Counted from the first letter of the stretch, positions 25,451 through 33,795 are shown. The stretch: DNA of 64,000 nt from Deinococcales bacterium (GCA_013298595.1 JAAFIG010000001.1:128214-192213), one strand, 5' to 3'. Notes: generated by a model not told the origin, from the letters alone. Made by a program: numbers and translations.

Positions 25451-27262
25451 ATGAAAAAAATTGTTGCACTTGTTTTGCTTTTATGTTGTTCTGTGATTGC
25501 CCAACAAACTGCTTTTGAAACAGCGCAGCAAAAAGCAGCGGCGCTTTTGGCTCAAATGACACTGCCAGAAAAAGTCGGACAGATGATCCAAATCGAACGG
25601 GATGTCGCCGAGAAAAACCCTGAAGTTATCACCAATTACTTTATCGGTTCGGTATTAAGCGGTGGTGGTTCTGCGCCTCGAGTCGGTAACCAACCGCAAC
25701 AATGGGCGGATATGGTGGCAGGCTTTCAACGCAAGGCTCTAGCAACTCGCTTAAAAATTCCTTTGCTGTACGGTATTGACGCGGTTCATGGGCATAATAA
25801 TGTGTTTGGTGCAACCATCTTTCCGCATAACATTGGTTTGGGTGCGACTCGAAATCCAGCTTTGGTTAAAGAAATTGGGCGTATCACTGCCGATGAAGTT
25901 TATGCCACTGGTATCCGTTGGACGTTTTCGCCATGCTTGTGTGTGTCTCGAGATGAACGTTGGGGACGGGCGTATGAAAGTTTTGGTGAAACCCCAGAGC
26001 TTGCCACGATGATGAGCAGCATCATTGAAGGCTATCAGGGCACAAACCTTAGTGATAAAGGCAGTGTACTTGCCACGGCAAAACACTTTCTTGGTGATGG
26101 TGGCACAATTTATGGTACTGGCACAAAAGGCAAAATAGATCAAGGCGATACTCGAGGGGCGGATGCAGCACTAAAAGCCTTGCACTTGCCACCTTTTGTG
26201 GCAGCTGTTCAAAAAGGTGTTGGTAGTGTGATGCCTTCGTTCAGTTCTTGGAATGGTTTGAAAATGCACGCCCATAAAAACTTAATTGAAGGTGTCTTAA
26301 AAACCGAACTGAAATTTACTGGTTTTGTGATTTCTGACTGGCAAGCCATTGACCAAATTCCTGTTTCCAGTTATACCGAAAAAATGGCAATTTCGATCAA
26401 TGCTGGTCTGGACATGATTATGGTGCCTTTTGATTACCAAAATGCGATACGGGCACTGCTTGATAATGTCAAATCTGGTGCGATTTCAATGGCACGAATA
26501 GATGATGCGGTGCTACGCATCCTGACCCAAAAATACTTGTTGGGTTTGTTTGAACAAGCCTTACCAGATACCAGCAACATTGCCCAAATTGGCTCGAGCC
26601 AGCACCGCAAGATAGCGCGTCAAGCTGTGGCAGAATCTTTGGTGTTATTAAAGAACAAAGATAACCTTTTGCCATTGCCTAAAAATGCGAAAATTCTGGT
26701 CACAGGTTCGCACATCAACGATATTGGTTTACAAAGCGGAGGCTGGACCAAAACATGGCAAGGACAAGCAGGTGCAATCACACCTGGCACCACGATTCTC
26801 GAGGGTTTGCGGCAAGTTGCGCCTAACGCAAACATCACAGCACTCGAGTACCCCGAAGCCAAAGACCTGACTCCTAAAAAGTTTGATTTTGCCCTGATTG
26901 CCATTGGTGAACGCCCGTATGCCGAAGGCAACGGCGATAACGCAGACCTCGACCTCGAGTCGAGGTCAGAAGCGCTGGTTCGCAATGTTTGTGCCACCAC
27001 GCGTTGTGTGGTGGTATTGGTCACAGGGCGACCCGTTAATATCTCGAGGATTCTACCTTTGGCGCACGCGGTGGTGGCTGCGTGGTTGCCCGGTACAGAA
27101 GGAGCTGGCATAAGCGATGTCTTCTTTGGCGACAATAACTTTGTTGGCACACTGCCGATGTCATGGTTTAAATCTGTGGATCAATTGCCGCTCAATATTG
27201 GTGACAGTAAGTATGACCCATTGTTTGCGTATGGATTTGGTTTGAAATACCCCAGCAAATAA
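25451..27262 (+). CDS. Secreted GH3 beta-glucosidase / exo-glucanase
   Basis: A 603-residue glycoside hydrolase family 3 enzyme with signal peptide (1-17, cleavage near VIAQ). The TIM-barrel domain (about 25-370) contains LLYGIDAVHGHN (about 112), AKHFLGDGG (about 216) and the nucleophile Asp in FVISDWQAID (about 297). The second alpha/beta domain (about 390-600) has SLVLLKNKDNLLPLP and ends in YGFGLKYP. It should release glucose from beta-glucans outside the cytoplasm. AAGGAG precedes the ATG. No transporter for sugars is nearby. Confidence 0.92.
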   Translation: MKKIVALVLLLCCSVIAQQTAFETAQQKAAALLAQMTLPEKVGQMIQIERDVAEKNPEVITNYFIGSVLSGGGSAPRVGNQPQQWADMVAGFQRKALATRLKIPLLYGIDAVHGHNNVFGATIFPHNIGLGATRNPALVKEIGRITADEVYATGIRWTFSPCLCVSRDERWGRAYESFGETPELATMMSSIIEGYQGTNLSDKGSVLATAKHFLGDGGTIYGTGTKGKIDQGDTRGADAALKALHLPPFVAAVQKGVGSVMPSFSSWNGLKMHAHKNLIEGVLKTELKFTGFVISDWQAIDQIPVSSYTEKMAISINAGLDMIMVPFDYQNAIRALLDNVKSGAISMARIDDAVLRILTQKYLLGLFEQALPDTSNIAQIGSSQHRKIARQAVAESLVLLKNKDNLLPLPKNAKILVTGSHINDIGLQSGGWTKTWQGQAGAITPGTTILEGLRQVAPNANITALEYPEAKDLTPKKFDFALIAIGERPYAEGNGDNADLDLESRSEALVRNVCATTRCVVVLVTGRPVNISRILPLAHAVVAAWLPGTEGAGISDVFFGDNNFVGTLPMSWFKSVDQLPLNIGDSKYDPLFAYGFGLKYPSK

Positions 27263-27423
27263 ATTTCTTGTTACTTTTTACTTGCTCATACCAGAACGTA
27301 AACTCACCACACATGCGTGTGGAGCACTAAATGCTCGAGACATTCTTTTCGCACGATTGCATACAATTATGTTTCTCGTTTGTCCTTTTTTGTATCAAGT
27401 AATGCGCTGTAGCGTTTTGCTCT

Positions 27424-27564
27424 ATGGTCAGTCTGAAAACAGATATAAACGCTAGTACTGTCGCTAACTCCCAGAGCTTATGGCACCAATACATGGCACT
27501 CAATACCAATGATTTACCTCGAGTTCGTTTATCACAGCAATATAAAGGTACACCACAATCTTGA
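27424..27564 (+). CDS. Possible 46-residue small protein
   Basis: ATG 27424 to TGA 27564 encodes a 46-residue polar peptide (MVSLKTDINAST ... RVRLSQQYKGTPQS) upstream of the DUF4388 gene. It has one CTCGAG in frame and no clear ribosome binding site. The stretch 27263-27602 otherwise shows no feature. Weakly supported. Confidence 0.25.
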   Translation: MVSLKTDINASTVANSQSLWHQYMALNTNDLPRVRLSQQYKGTPQS

Positions 27565-27602
27565 ACGTTCCGTTATGAGAGACTACTCTACGGGAGAATT
27601 AT

Positions 27603-27968
27603 TTGAATAACCTTGCCTTAACAAGCTCGAGTTTCCATGGCGAAATTGATGAAACTGGTTTCGCCGATGATCTACAAGCCATTATCAGCGTCAGCCCTGA
27701 AGGTTGTTTGAAGCTCTCGAGTGTGCATGGGCAGGGTTTAATTCATTTTCAGAATGGCACAATTCTGACTGCTTTAACCAATCACAACAAAGGTATTGCC
27801 GCTTTGCAGGAAATATTGTTATGGCAGACAGGTTCATTTCAATTGGATCGTTCTTTAATGCCAATTCCCAGTATCGGACAAATTCGTTTATCTGTCACCC
27901 AAGCATTATTGGTTGCCAGTCAAAGCGTTGGTGTCATAGCAGATGAAATAGCAAAAAACACAGCATAA
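27603..27968 (+). CDS. DUF4388 (PATAN-like) domain protein
   Basis: A 121-residue protein consisting of one DUF4388 domain: a short N-terminal strand and helix, then GLIHFQNGTILTA (about 49), GIAALQEILLWQTGSF (about 70). DUF4388 occurs in PatA-type and gliding or polarity regulators, often in Deinococcota, cyanobacteria and Myxococcota. The start is TTG, with GGGAGAA about 8 nt before. A larger protein with the same domain plus a receiver is at 58562. Confidence 0.7.
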   Translation: MNNLALTSSSFHGEIDETGFADDLQAIISVSPEGCLKLSSVHGQGLIHFQNGTILTALTNHNKGIAALQEILLWQTGSFQLDRSLMPIPSIGQIRLSVTQALLVASQSVGVIADEIAKNTA

Positions 27969-27998
27969 AACACAAATGTGTCGTACCATAATAATCCT

Positions 27999-28706
27999 AT
28001 GGTTACTTCACCCACAGTTTCACAACAACTCGTCTTCCGAGCCTTTCTCAACCGCACATTCTCTTGGATGTTTGTTGGTCTAGCCATTACCGCATTTGTT
28101 TCGTGGTTCACACAAAGTAACGATGCGCTTTTATCCTTTGTTTTTGATAATCGCATTGCACTCATTCTAGGCGAACTCGCCTTGGTTTTTGTTCTTGGCA
28201 TGTTTATCTCGAGCATGAGTGGTGCAGTTGCAGGTACAATGTTTGCTGTTTATGCTGTTGCTAATGGGTTAACACTGACCCCGATTCTTTTAGCTTATAC
28301 CGAATCGAGCGTTGTTTCGGCTTTTGTTTCAGCTGCAACCATGTTTGGTGTTATGGCAGCCATTGGGTACACCACCAAAGTTGATTTAACCAAATTTGGT
28401 TCGATTATGCTGATGGGTTTAGTTGGCATTATTATTGCCAGCATTGCTAATATGTTCTTACAAAGCGGACCATTTGGTTTTATCCTCAGCATTGTTAGTG
28501 TTGTCCTTTTTTGTGGTTTAACAGCATACGATATGCAAAAACTCAAAAACATTGCCATGTACGGACCAAACCGTGAAGGCTGGGGTGGAGAATCGATCAA
28601 TAGCGATGTGAGCGAACGTTACGCCATTATTGGTGCACTGAACTTATACCTCGACTTTATTAACTTGTTCCTGACATTACTGCGTTTATTTGGTCGTCGT
28701 CGCTAA
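27999..28706 (+). CDS. Bax inhibitor-1 / YccA family membrane protein
   Basis: A 235-residue protein with seven hydrophobic segments and the family ending YLDFINLFLTLLRLFGRRR. BI-1/YccA proteins are membrane ion-leak channels or FtsH modulators. ATG 27999 is preferred to an upstream GTG because CATAAT (27987-27992) ends exactly 6 nt before it. The 3' end overlaps the convergent gene at 28660 by 47 bp. Confidence 0.9.
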   Translation: MVTSPTVSQQLVFRAFLNRTFSWMFVGLAITAFVSWFTQSNDALLSFVFDNRIALILGELALVFVLGMFISSMSGAVAGTMFAVYAVANGLTLTPILLAYTESSVVSAFVSAATMFGVMAAIGYTTKVDLTKFGSIMLMGLVGIIIASIANMFLQSGPFGFILSIVSVVLFCGLTAYDMQKLKNIAMYGPNREGWGGESINSDVSERYAIIGALNLYLDFINLFLTLLRLFGRRR

Positions 28707-28968
28707 TTGTAACAATCTGAGCAGCAAAAACTGTTTGTAAATCCTCGAGTACCAAAGCAATTTCTGTACCATATAAAAATACTTTCATGGGTGCAGATTG
28801 GACTTGAACAACATGAATTTCAACATTCACGCGACTATCTGTCCAAACAACAACCCGAGGGCGTAAACCACGAGCTTTTTGTACCCTAACCAGAGACCAG
28901 TGCATCTGCCAAGCGCAGGCATCCATATCTTTTTCGGTGACAGTACTGGCTAATTCAACTCGAGTCAT
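28660..28968 (-). CDS. Small hypothetical protein
   Basis: A 102-residue soluble protein that I do not recognise. Its middle has beta-strand character (PRVVVWTDSRVNVEIHVVQV). It overlaps the end of the YccA gene by 47 bp. Support for reality: TAGACT on the minus strand ends exactly 6 nt before ATG 28968, the same module as before 52644 and 16687, and two CTCGAG sites are present. It is divergent from modA. Confidence 0.5.
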   Translation of the reverse strand: MTRVELASTVTEKDMDACAWQMHWSLVRVQKARGLRPRVVVWTDSRVNVEIHVVQVQSAPMKVFLYGTEIALVLEDLQTVFAAQIVTISDDDQINAVMSGTS

Positions 28969-28993
28969 CACAACAGTCTAAAGCAAATGCTAA

Positions 28994-29016
28994 GGTGGGT
29001 TATGCCCACCTTTTTT
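28994..29016 (+). terminator. Terminator-like hairpin at the modA start
   Basis: Stem GGTGGG / CCCACC with loop TTATG, followed by six T. The loop holds the likely modA start codon and the left arm holds its ribosome binding site. It may be the end of the upstream (yccA) transcript or an attenuator of modA. Confidence 0.5.
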
Positions 29017-29772
29017 GCTGCCAAGTCACATCGGGGCATATGGTATTGGCTTGGTCTTATCGTCTTATTAGGCTCTTCAAGCTCGAGTCAAAGTCAGACG
29101 ATTACTGTTTTTGCTGCCTCGAGTTTAACTGAAAGTTTTACGGAAATTGGACGAACCTTTACGCAACAAACAGGGGTGATGGTTCGTTACCAATTTGCTG
29201 GTTCACAAATTCTACGCACCCAACTCGAGAATGGTGCAAGCGCTGATTTATTTGCCAGTGCTGAAAATATCAATCTGAAAATTCCTAGTTTTAGTCAAAG
29301 TATTTTTGCTCGTAATCGCTTAGTGGTGATCACACCAAAACGTGGTGCTGCAAAAGTAAAAACCTTGGCTGATTTAGCTGCCAACAACACTAAAATTGTG
29401 ATTGCTCAAGCCAATGCCCCGATTGGTAAATACACCCGTCAGGTACTCGAAAAGTTATCGGTTCGGTTTGGTAAAGAGTATGCTGTTCGGGTTTTAAAAA
29501 ACGTGGTTTCTGAAGAAAGCAATGTTCGTCAAGTTGCCTTAAAAATTCGTTTAGGCGAAGCCGATGCAGGTATTGTGTATCTGACCGATGTGACTCCAGA
29601 TCTTTCGAGCAGTGTGATTCAAATTGCCATTCCACAAAAAGAAAATATTATTGCCACATACCCCCTCTGGGTGCTGCGCGACTCGAGTGATGCTCGAGCC
29701 TTTAACGACTTTGTACTGAGCACTACTGGGCAGGGTATTTTACAGCGATGGGGGTTTTTGAAAAAACCATGA
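29002..29772 (+). CDS. modA: Molybdate-type ABC transporter substrate-binding protein ModA
   Basis: A 256-residue periplasmic binding protein (ATG 28987 would give 261). A hydrophobic signal segment (about 15-30) precedes the mature domain, which starts ITVFAASSLTESFTEIG, the ModA/Wtp pattern, with AGSQILRTQLENGASADLFASA near 65-85. It should bind molybdate or tungstate. The choice of ATG 29002 follows AAGGTGG upstream; that region also folds into a terminator-like hairpin. The gene overlaps modB by ATGA. Confidence 0.87.
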   Translation: MPTFFAAKSHRGIWYWLGLIVLLGSSSSSQSQTITVFAASSLTESFTEIGRTFTQQTGVMVRYQFAGSQILRTQLENGASADLFASAENINLKIPSFSQSIFARNRLVVITPKRGAAKVKTLADLAANNTKIVIAQANAPIGKYTRQVLEKLSVRFGKEYAVRVLKNVVSEESNVRQVALKIRLGEADAGIVYLTDVTPDLSSSVIQIAIPQKENIIATYPLWVLRDSSDARAFNDFVLSTTGQGILQRWGFLKKP

Positions 29773-30545
29773 AAACCTCGAGCCGAGTACCACTTTGGTT
29801 ACTGCTGCCAGCGATTATGCTGATATTTTTTTTACTGATACCAGTAGCAACAATTCTTTGGCAGGCACTCTCGAACCTAAGATCTTTTTCAAGCCAAGGT
29901 GTGCTCGAGGCTCTGCGGGTCAGTGCAATAACAACCAGTATCGCTGTTTTGATAACATTACTTTTTGGCACACCTGTGGCATTTTTGCTGGCTCGCTACA
30001 ATTTCTGGGGTAAAGCTGTACTGGACGCTGCGCTCGACTTACCTTTGGTTTTGCCACCCATTGTTGCTGGGCTTGGTTTGCTACTGGCTTTTGGGCGCAA
30101 TGGTTTACTGGGTAACGGACTCGAGTTAGCAGGTGTACAACTTGCCTTCTCCCCTGCGGCTGTGGTCATGGCTCAACTCTTTGTTGCTGCACCATATTAC
30201 ATTCGCACAGTGCGAGCTGGTTTAACCCAACTCGAGCCTGACCTTGAAAACGCTGCTCGAGTGGATGGTGCTAATGAACAACTTGTTCTGCAAAAAATTA
30301 CGCTGCCCTTACTACGCCCCGCTTTACTTGAAGGTATTGTGCTGACTTGGACTCGAGCTTTAGGCGAATTTGGCGCAACCATTCTTTTTGCTGGTTCACT
30401 CGAGGGAAGTACTCGGACTATGACATTAGCTGTTTATAGTGCTTTAGAGAGTGATTACGAAGCTGCACTTGCCATATCGGGATTAATGGCTGTACTGGCG
30501 TTTCTGGCATTATTTGCTCTGCGGTCTCGAGTTGGACAACGATAA
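29769..30545 (+). CDS. modB: Molybdate-type ABC transporter permease ModB
   Basis: A 258-residue permease with about six membrane segments and the conserved EAA loop (ENAARVDGANEQLVLQKITLPLLRP, about 175-200). It ends with a segment like other ModB/CysT permeases. ATG 29769 overlaps the modA stop (ATGA), so translation is coupled. No modC ATPase follows; the next 235 bp are repeats and the following gene is on the other strand. Confidence 0.9.
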   Translation: MKTSSRVPLWLLLPAIMLIFFLLIPVATILWQALSNLRSFSSQGVLEALRVSAITTSIAVLITLLFGTPVAFLLARYNFWGKAVLDAALDLPLVLPPIVAGLGLLLAFGRNGLLGNGLELAGVQLAFSPAAVVMAQLFVAAPYYIRTVRAGLTQLEPDLENAARVDGANEQLVLQKITLPLLRPALLEGIVLTWTRALGEFGATILFAGSLEGSTRTMTLAVYSALESDYEAALAISGLMAVLAFLALFALRSRVGQR

Positions 30546-30566
30546 GTATTTGTCCTGAAATAACTT

Positions 30567-30603
30567 CCTGCTTGGAAACGATATTTCATCGTTTCCAAGC
30601 AGG
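30567..30603 (+). repeat. Perfect 16-bp hairpin after modB
   Basis: CCTGCTTGGAAACGAT, loop ATTTC, and the exact complement, 22 bp after the modB stop. It lacks a T-run, so it is a weak terminator candidate, but it would stabilise an mRNA end. Confidence 0.6.
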
Positions 30604-30623
30604 ACAGACACAGAGGTTTCTTG

Positions 30624-30662
30624 ACCATAAGATGCACCTGACGGGCATGGTCGCCTGTCCTA
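30624..30662. repeat. Dispersed hairpin repeat (ATGC/GCAT variant)
   Basis: A variant of the 2684 repeat: TAAG, stem ATGC-aCC, loop TGAC, GGGCAT, then TCGCC. The stem pairs differ from other copies but still match. Confidence 0.6.
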
Positions 30663-30780
30663 CAAAAATCATAAAAATACGTCAGGTAGGGGCAGATCCC
30701 CGTGTCCGCCCTGTGACCAATTGTATGTTTTCGGTCTAAACCTGAAATAGGGAAGTTATTTTCGGGACAGTTCCAAGTGT

Positions 30781-31620
30781 TTAACTCGGGCTTTGCGTTT
30801 GTTGTGGCAACCATTGACGTAACAGCCTTGGGTAAGCAATGGCAACCGCTGCAACAATACCCAAATACCTGATATAACTGCCAAGACCACTGCGTTTCAT
30901 AGTTTCGGGCAAACCAAGACTCGAGGCAAAATACAAAACCAATGCCAGAACAATGCCACCAAACACAAAACCAATTTGAGCTGCAATGGCTTGTGGTGGT
31001 GCAAAATTAGCTCGAGCCACAGCAAAACCAATACCCACAGCAATACTCCTCGAGTATGGTTCAGGTAGTAAAGCAGCCGCAATACCACCAAGCAGTATCA
31101 AACCAAGGCTGTATTGCCAATTGATTTCGGGAATGCTGAATTGACTCGCCAGCAAAGCCAGTCCAGCCCCAATCAGCAGACCCACCAACACATCCTCAAG
31201 AAAATGCACGCCAAGCGATAATCTCGAGAAACTAATCAGTATAATTAAGATAATTGCCAGAATTCTAAACCACAACAACTTGCTATCCAGTGCCAAGAAA
31301 CCCCAAAAAAATGTGGCATTTTGTGCGTGCCCACTGGGTAATCCTGGACTGCCAGCTGTTTCTTTAGCCGCCTCACTTGTCAGGCTGGTCTCGAGATCAT
31401 AAGGGCGTGGTAAATCAAGAAGCAGTTTCAGAGCTGTGTTAATGGTGACAGAAATACCAAACCAAATCCCAAGTTGCCGTCCGATTTTTGGGAAACGCAG
31501 AAATAAAATACTCAGCAGCACCACATAACCAAGTTCCGAACCAAGATTGGTAATCGGTAACCACACAGCATCCAAAACACCATCAAAACGCAGTATGCGA
31601 ATCAGCTCAAGATTTTCCAT
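30781..31620 (-). CDS. PAP2-superfamily membrane phosphatase
   Basis: A 279-residue membrane protein with the three phosphatase motifs: KLLLDLPRP (about 65), GLPSGHAQN (about 97) and SRLSLGVHFLEDV (about 150). Some eight hydrophobic segments follow the usual PAP2 plan with an extra C-terminal membrane part. Likely substrates are lipid phosphates such as undecaprenyl or phosphatidylglycerol phosphate. TAAATT on the minus strand ends 6 nt before the ATG. Confidence 0.9.
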   Translation of the reverse strand: MENLELIRILRFDGVLDAVWLPITNLGSELGYVVLLSILFLRFPKIGRQLGIWFGISVTINTALKLLLDLPRPYDLETSLTSEAAKETAGSPGLPSGHAQNATFFWGFLALDSKLLWFRILAIILIILISFSRLSLGVHFLEDVLVGLLIGAGLALLASQFSIPEINWQYSLGLILLGGIAAALLPEPYSRSIAVGIGFAVARANFAPPQAIAAQIGFVFGGIVLALVLYFASSLGLPETMKRSGLGSYIRYLGIVAAVAIAYPRLLRQWLPQQTQSPS

Positions 31621-31698
31621 GGGCTTAATTTACCTTATGCAGAACTGATACGGAATTAACTTAATCACTCTCGTTTGACCATCTTGACCCTGAAAGCA

Positions 31699-31757
31699 GC
31701 ACCTGACGGGCTTCTTGCTCGTAAAATAGCACCTCACGGGCTACTCGCGCTTGGGTC
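31699..31757. repeat. Dispersed hairpin repeat, partial + full copy
   Basis: A partial copy (GCACCTGACGGGCTT) runs into a full copy TTCTTGCTCGTAAAATAGC-aCC-TCAC-GG-GCTA-CTCGCGCTT, nearly identical to the copy at 2694. Confidence 0.7.
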
Positions 31758-31779
31758 GCAAAAAACGGTCAAACTGTCG

Positions 31780-31858
31780 TTCTTGCTCACAAGACAGCAC
31801 CGTCGCGCCCATGGCTGGACTGGTGGCACACAGGAGCGAAGCGGGCTGTTCGCGCTTC
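31780..31858. repeat. Dispersed hairpin repeat with enlarged loop
   Basis: Same flanks (TTCTTGCTCACAAG ... TCGCGCTT) and stem ACAGC / GCTGT, but the 4-nt loop is replaced by about 38 nt. Confidence 0.65.
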
Positions 31859-31889
31859 AAACGTTAATTCCGTGTTGTTGTTATTCCTT

Positions 31890-31930
31890 TTCTTGCTCAC
31901 AAGACAGCACCTTCGGGCTGTTCGCGCTTA
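31890..31930. repeat. Dispersed hairpin repeat (ACAGC/GCTGT variant)
   Basis: TTCTTGCTCACAAG, stem ACAGC-aCC, loop TTC, GG-GCTGT, TCGCGCTT: the cleanest copy of the family. Confidence 0.75.
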
Positions 31931-31991
31931 GTCGGTTAATCAGTCAAAATACACGACTGATTAACACAATTCCGTATGATACAGTCGAGGT

Positions 31992-33482
31992 ATGAGTCTC
32001 GAGTCGCCAGCAACACCTGTTATTCAACTCGAGCATGTGTCTTTGCAATTTTCTGGTCGGACTGTGCTTGAAGACGTATCGCTCGAGATTGCCAAAGGCG
32101 AATTTATTGCCATTCTAGGAGCCAGTGGTGGTGGTAAAAGCACTTTGTTACGCCTGATTGCTGGCTTACTCAGCGGTTCGGGTAAGCTCGAGGTACGGGC
32201 TGCCACAGCCATGGTTTTTCAGGATTACCGTTTGTTACCTTGGCGTACAGTCAAACAAAATGTGCAATTACCTGCCGAACTGGGTGGCGCTGGTATGCCT
32301 GCCGATGAAGCTTTAACCCTGGTTGGTATGAAAGCCTTTACCAACCTTTATCCGCATCAGTTATCAGGTGGTATGCGAGCCAGAATCGCCATTGCTCGAG
32401 CTTTAGCCCAAGATGCCCCCATTTTACTGATGGACGAACCATTTGCTGCCCTAGATGCTTTAGTCCGTGAACGCTTTAACCTCGAGTTAAAGAAAATTCA
32501 TGAAAAAACAGGGAAAACAATTTTACTTGTCACCCATAGTATCCGCGAAGCTGTTTACCTTGCCGACCGAGTGGCAGTTATTAAGGATGGACGAATCGAA
32601 CTTATTTTAGAAACCAAAGGACAAGGACGAATCACCGCTTTTACCGAACCACTCGAGGCACAACTGCGTAATGTGCTTGGTGTTGCCGATAGTACCCATA
32701 TTGAAGAACCCGCACCCAACCTGCGTTTCCCTTGGGAACTGATCGGTGTGCTGAGCATGGTCGCCACACTGTTATTGGCATGGCTCATTTTTGTACCAGA
32801 ATCAACCCTGATCTTTCCAACTCTTGGCACTGTTTGGCAAACCATTCTCGAGAAACAAGAGATTCTGCTGCTTGGTGCCCTCGAGACGCTACGCATTACT
32901 GGGCTTGGCTTACTTTGGTCGTTGGTACTTGGGGTGGGTGCAGGTTACACCTTTGGTAAAGTCCGAGTCCTCGAGCGCTTATTTTCCCCGTTTGTGGTTG
33001 CTCTTCAGGCTGTACCCGTCATTATTATTGCACCAATTCTGGTGGTTTTACTTGGTTTTGGTACACCCTCGAGGGTGATTGTTGCCACCTTAATCAGTTT
33101 ATTTCCGATTCTGACTGCCACTATGATTGGAGTCCGAGAAGTGGATAAACTCTACCGAGAAGTTTTCCAAACCATGCGCTCAGGGTTTTGGGGAATGCTA
33201 TCTAAACTCGAGTTTCCAGGGGCACTGCCCGTCATGCTCGGCGGACTCAGAAATACTGCCAGCTTAGCCTTAATTGGAGCTATTGTTGCCGAATTTACCT
33301 TCAACACAGACACGGCTGGTCAAAGAGCCAGTGGCTTAGGTGCACTCGCCCAAAGTGCCCGTTACGCAGGCAATATCGAATTGCTTTTTGCTGCTGTAAT
33401 CATCCTGATTGTCCTTGGCATCACCATGTATGTGCTGATCTCTGCCCTCGAGCGCTGGGTGTTGCGTTACAGAAGGAAATAG
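31992..33482 (+). CDS. ABC transporter ATPase-permease fusion (NitT/TauT type, probable flavin transport)
   Basis: A 496-residue fusion. Residues 1-225 are an ABC ATPase: Walker A ASGGGKSTLL (about 48), Q-loop VFQDYRLLPW, signature LSGGMRARIAIARAL (about 122), Walker B ILLMDEPFAALD. Residues 250-496 are a permease with about six membrane segments and the EAA loop (KLEFPGALPVMLGGLRNTASLALIG). In related SsuBC/TauBC/ThiXZ systems these are separate proteins. The next gene is the binding protein under an FMN riboswitch, so a flavin precursor is the likely cargo (compare RibXY). TACAGT (31980-31985) lies 6 nt before the ATG, within the MITE-like end. Confidence 0.88.
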   Translation: MSLESPATPVIQLEHVSLQFSGRTVLEDVSLEIAKGEFIAILGASGGGKSTLLRLIAGLLSGSGKLEVRAATAMVFQDYRLLPWRTVKQNVQLPAELGGAGMPADEALTLVGMKAFTNLYPHQLSGGMRARIAIARALAQDAPILLMDEPFAALDALVRERFNLELKKIHEKTGKTILLVTHSIREAVYLADRVAVIKDGRIELILETKGQGRITAFTEPLEAQLRNVLGVADSTHIEEPAPNLRFPWELIGVLSMVATLLLAWLIFVPESTLIFPTLGTVWQTILEKQEILLLGALETLRITGLGLLWSLVLGVGAGYTFGKVRVLERLFSPFVVALQAVPVIIIAPILVVLLGFGTPSRVIVATLISLFPILTATMIGVREVDKLYREVFQTMRSGFWGMLSKLEFPGALPVMLGGLRNTASLALIGAIVAEFTFNTDTAGQRASGLGALAQSARYAGNIELLFAAVIILIVLGITMYVLISALERWVLRYRRK

Positions 33483-33502
33483 TTCCTAGCTTTTAGCCAT
33501 TA

Positions 33503-33527
33503 GGCGAGGCATGCCTCGCCGCTACGG
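33503..33527. repeat. Short palindrome GGCGAGGC-AT-GCCTCGCC + GCTACGG
   Basis: An 18-bp perfect palindrome followed by GCTACGG, sharing design with the copy at 42321. The stem differs by a compensatory pair. It lies 21 bp after the fusion gene stop. Confidence 0.6.
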
Positions 33528-33601
33528 TCTGACCTTACATCTTTCCTCCTTACGCCTTTATCCTTCCTCTGCCCTTCCCCCGTTCCTCATCAAGTCACAC
33601 C

Positions 33602-33629
33602 TTGTTTCTCACAGAGAAAAAGTTAAACT
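33602..33629 (+). promoter_or_regulatory. Promoter before the FMN riboswitch
   Basis: TTGTTT (33602-33607), 16-bp spacer, TAAACT (33624-33629), 24 bp before the riboswitch P1 stem. The binding-protein gene thus seems to have its own promoter. Confidence 0.5.
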
Positions 33630-33652
33630 CTTGCCTCGAGCGTCAGCTCAAC

Positions 33653-33784
33653 CTTTCAGGGCGAGGTGCAATTCCTCACCGGCGGTGAAGTCCTTAATCG
33701 GGAATAAGTCCGCGAGCTTCGAGAATTTATCACTCGAGGTTGAGGCAGAAAAGCTGCCACCGACGGTTAAAGTCCGGATGAAAG
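33653..33784 (+). promoter_or_regulatory. FMN riboswitch (RFN element)
   Basis: All conserved RFN blocks are present in order: AGGGCGAGGTGCAATTCC, TCACCGGCGGT, AAGTCCGCGAGC, a variable arm, GCCACCGACGGTTAAAGT and CCGGATG. P1 pairs CTTTCA (33653-33658) with TGAAAG (33779-33784). The ribosome binding site (GAAGGGG) starts directly after P1, so FMN probably blocks translation of the binding protein. The variable arm contains a CTCGAG. Confidence 0.95.
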
Positions 33785-33795
33785 AAGGGGAAATT

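Larger units (their letters stand above)
30551..30769. mobile_element. MITE-like inverted-repeat element, 219 bp
   Basis: The ends are inverted repeats: TGTCCTGAAATAACTTCC at 30551-30568 and its near-complement GGAAGTTATTTTCGGGACA at 30751-30769 (one mismatch, one 1-nt gap). Inside are a perfect 16-bp hairpin and one copy of the dispersed hairpin repeat. There is no ORF. I do not see a clear target duplication. Confidence 0.6.
31645..31984. mobile_element. Composite MITE-like element carrying hairpin repeats
   Basis: Ends are inverted: CTGATACGGAATTAACTTAATC at the left and, on the opposite strand, CTG-TATC-ATACGGAATT-GTG-TTAATC at the right. The 340 bp between hold at least three copies of the dispersed hairpin repeat and a third internal GTTAATTCCGT. 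No ORF. The right end supplies the TACAGT hexamer 6 nt before the next gene. Confidence 0.6.

Noticed and set aside
33511-33795. N-terminal extension of the substrate-binding protein
   Set aside because: The open frame runs through the FMN riboswitch; the signal peptide and ribosome binding site support ATG 33796.
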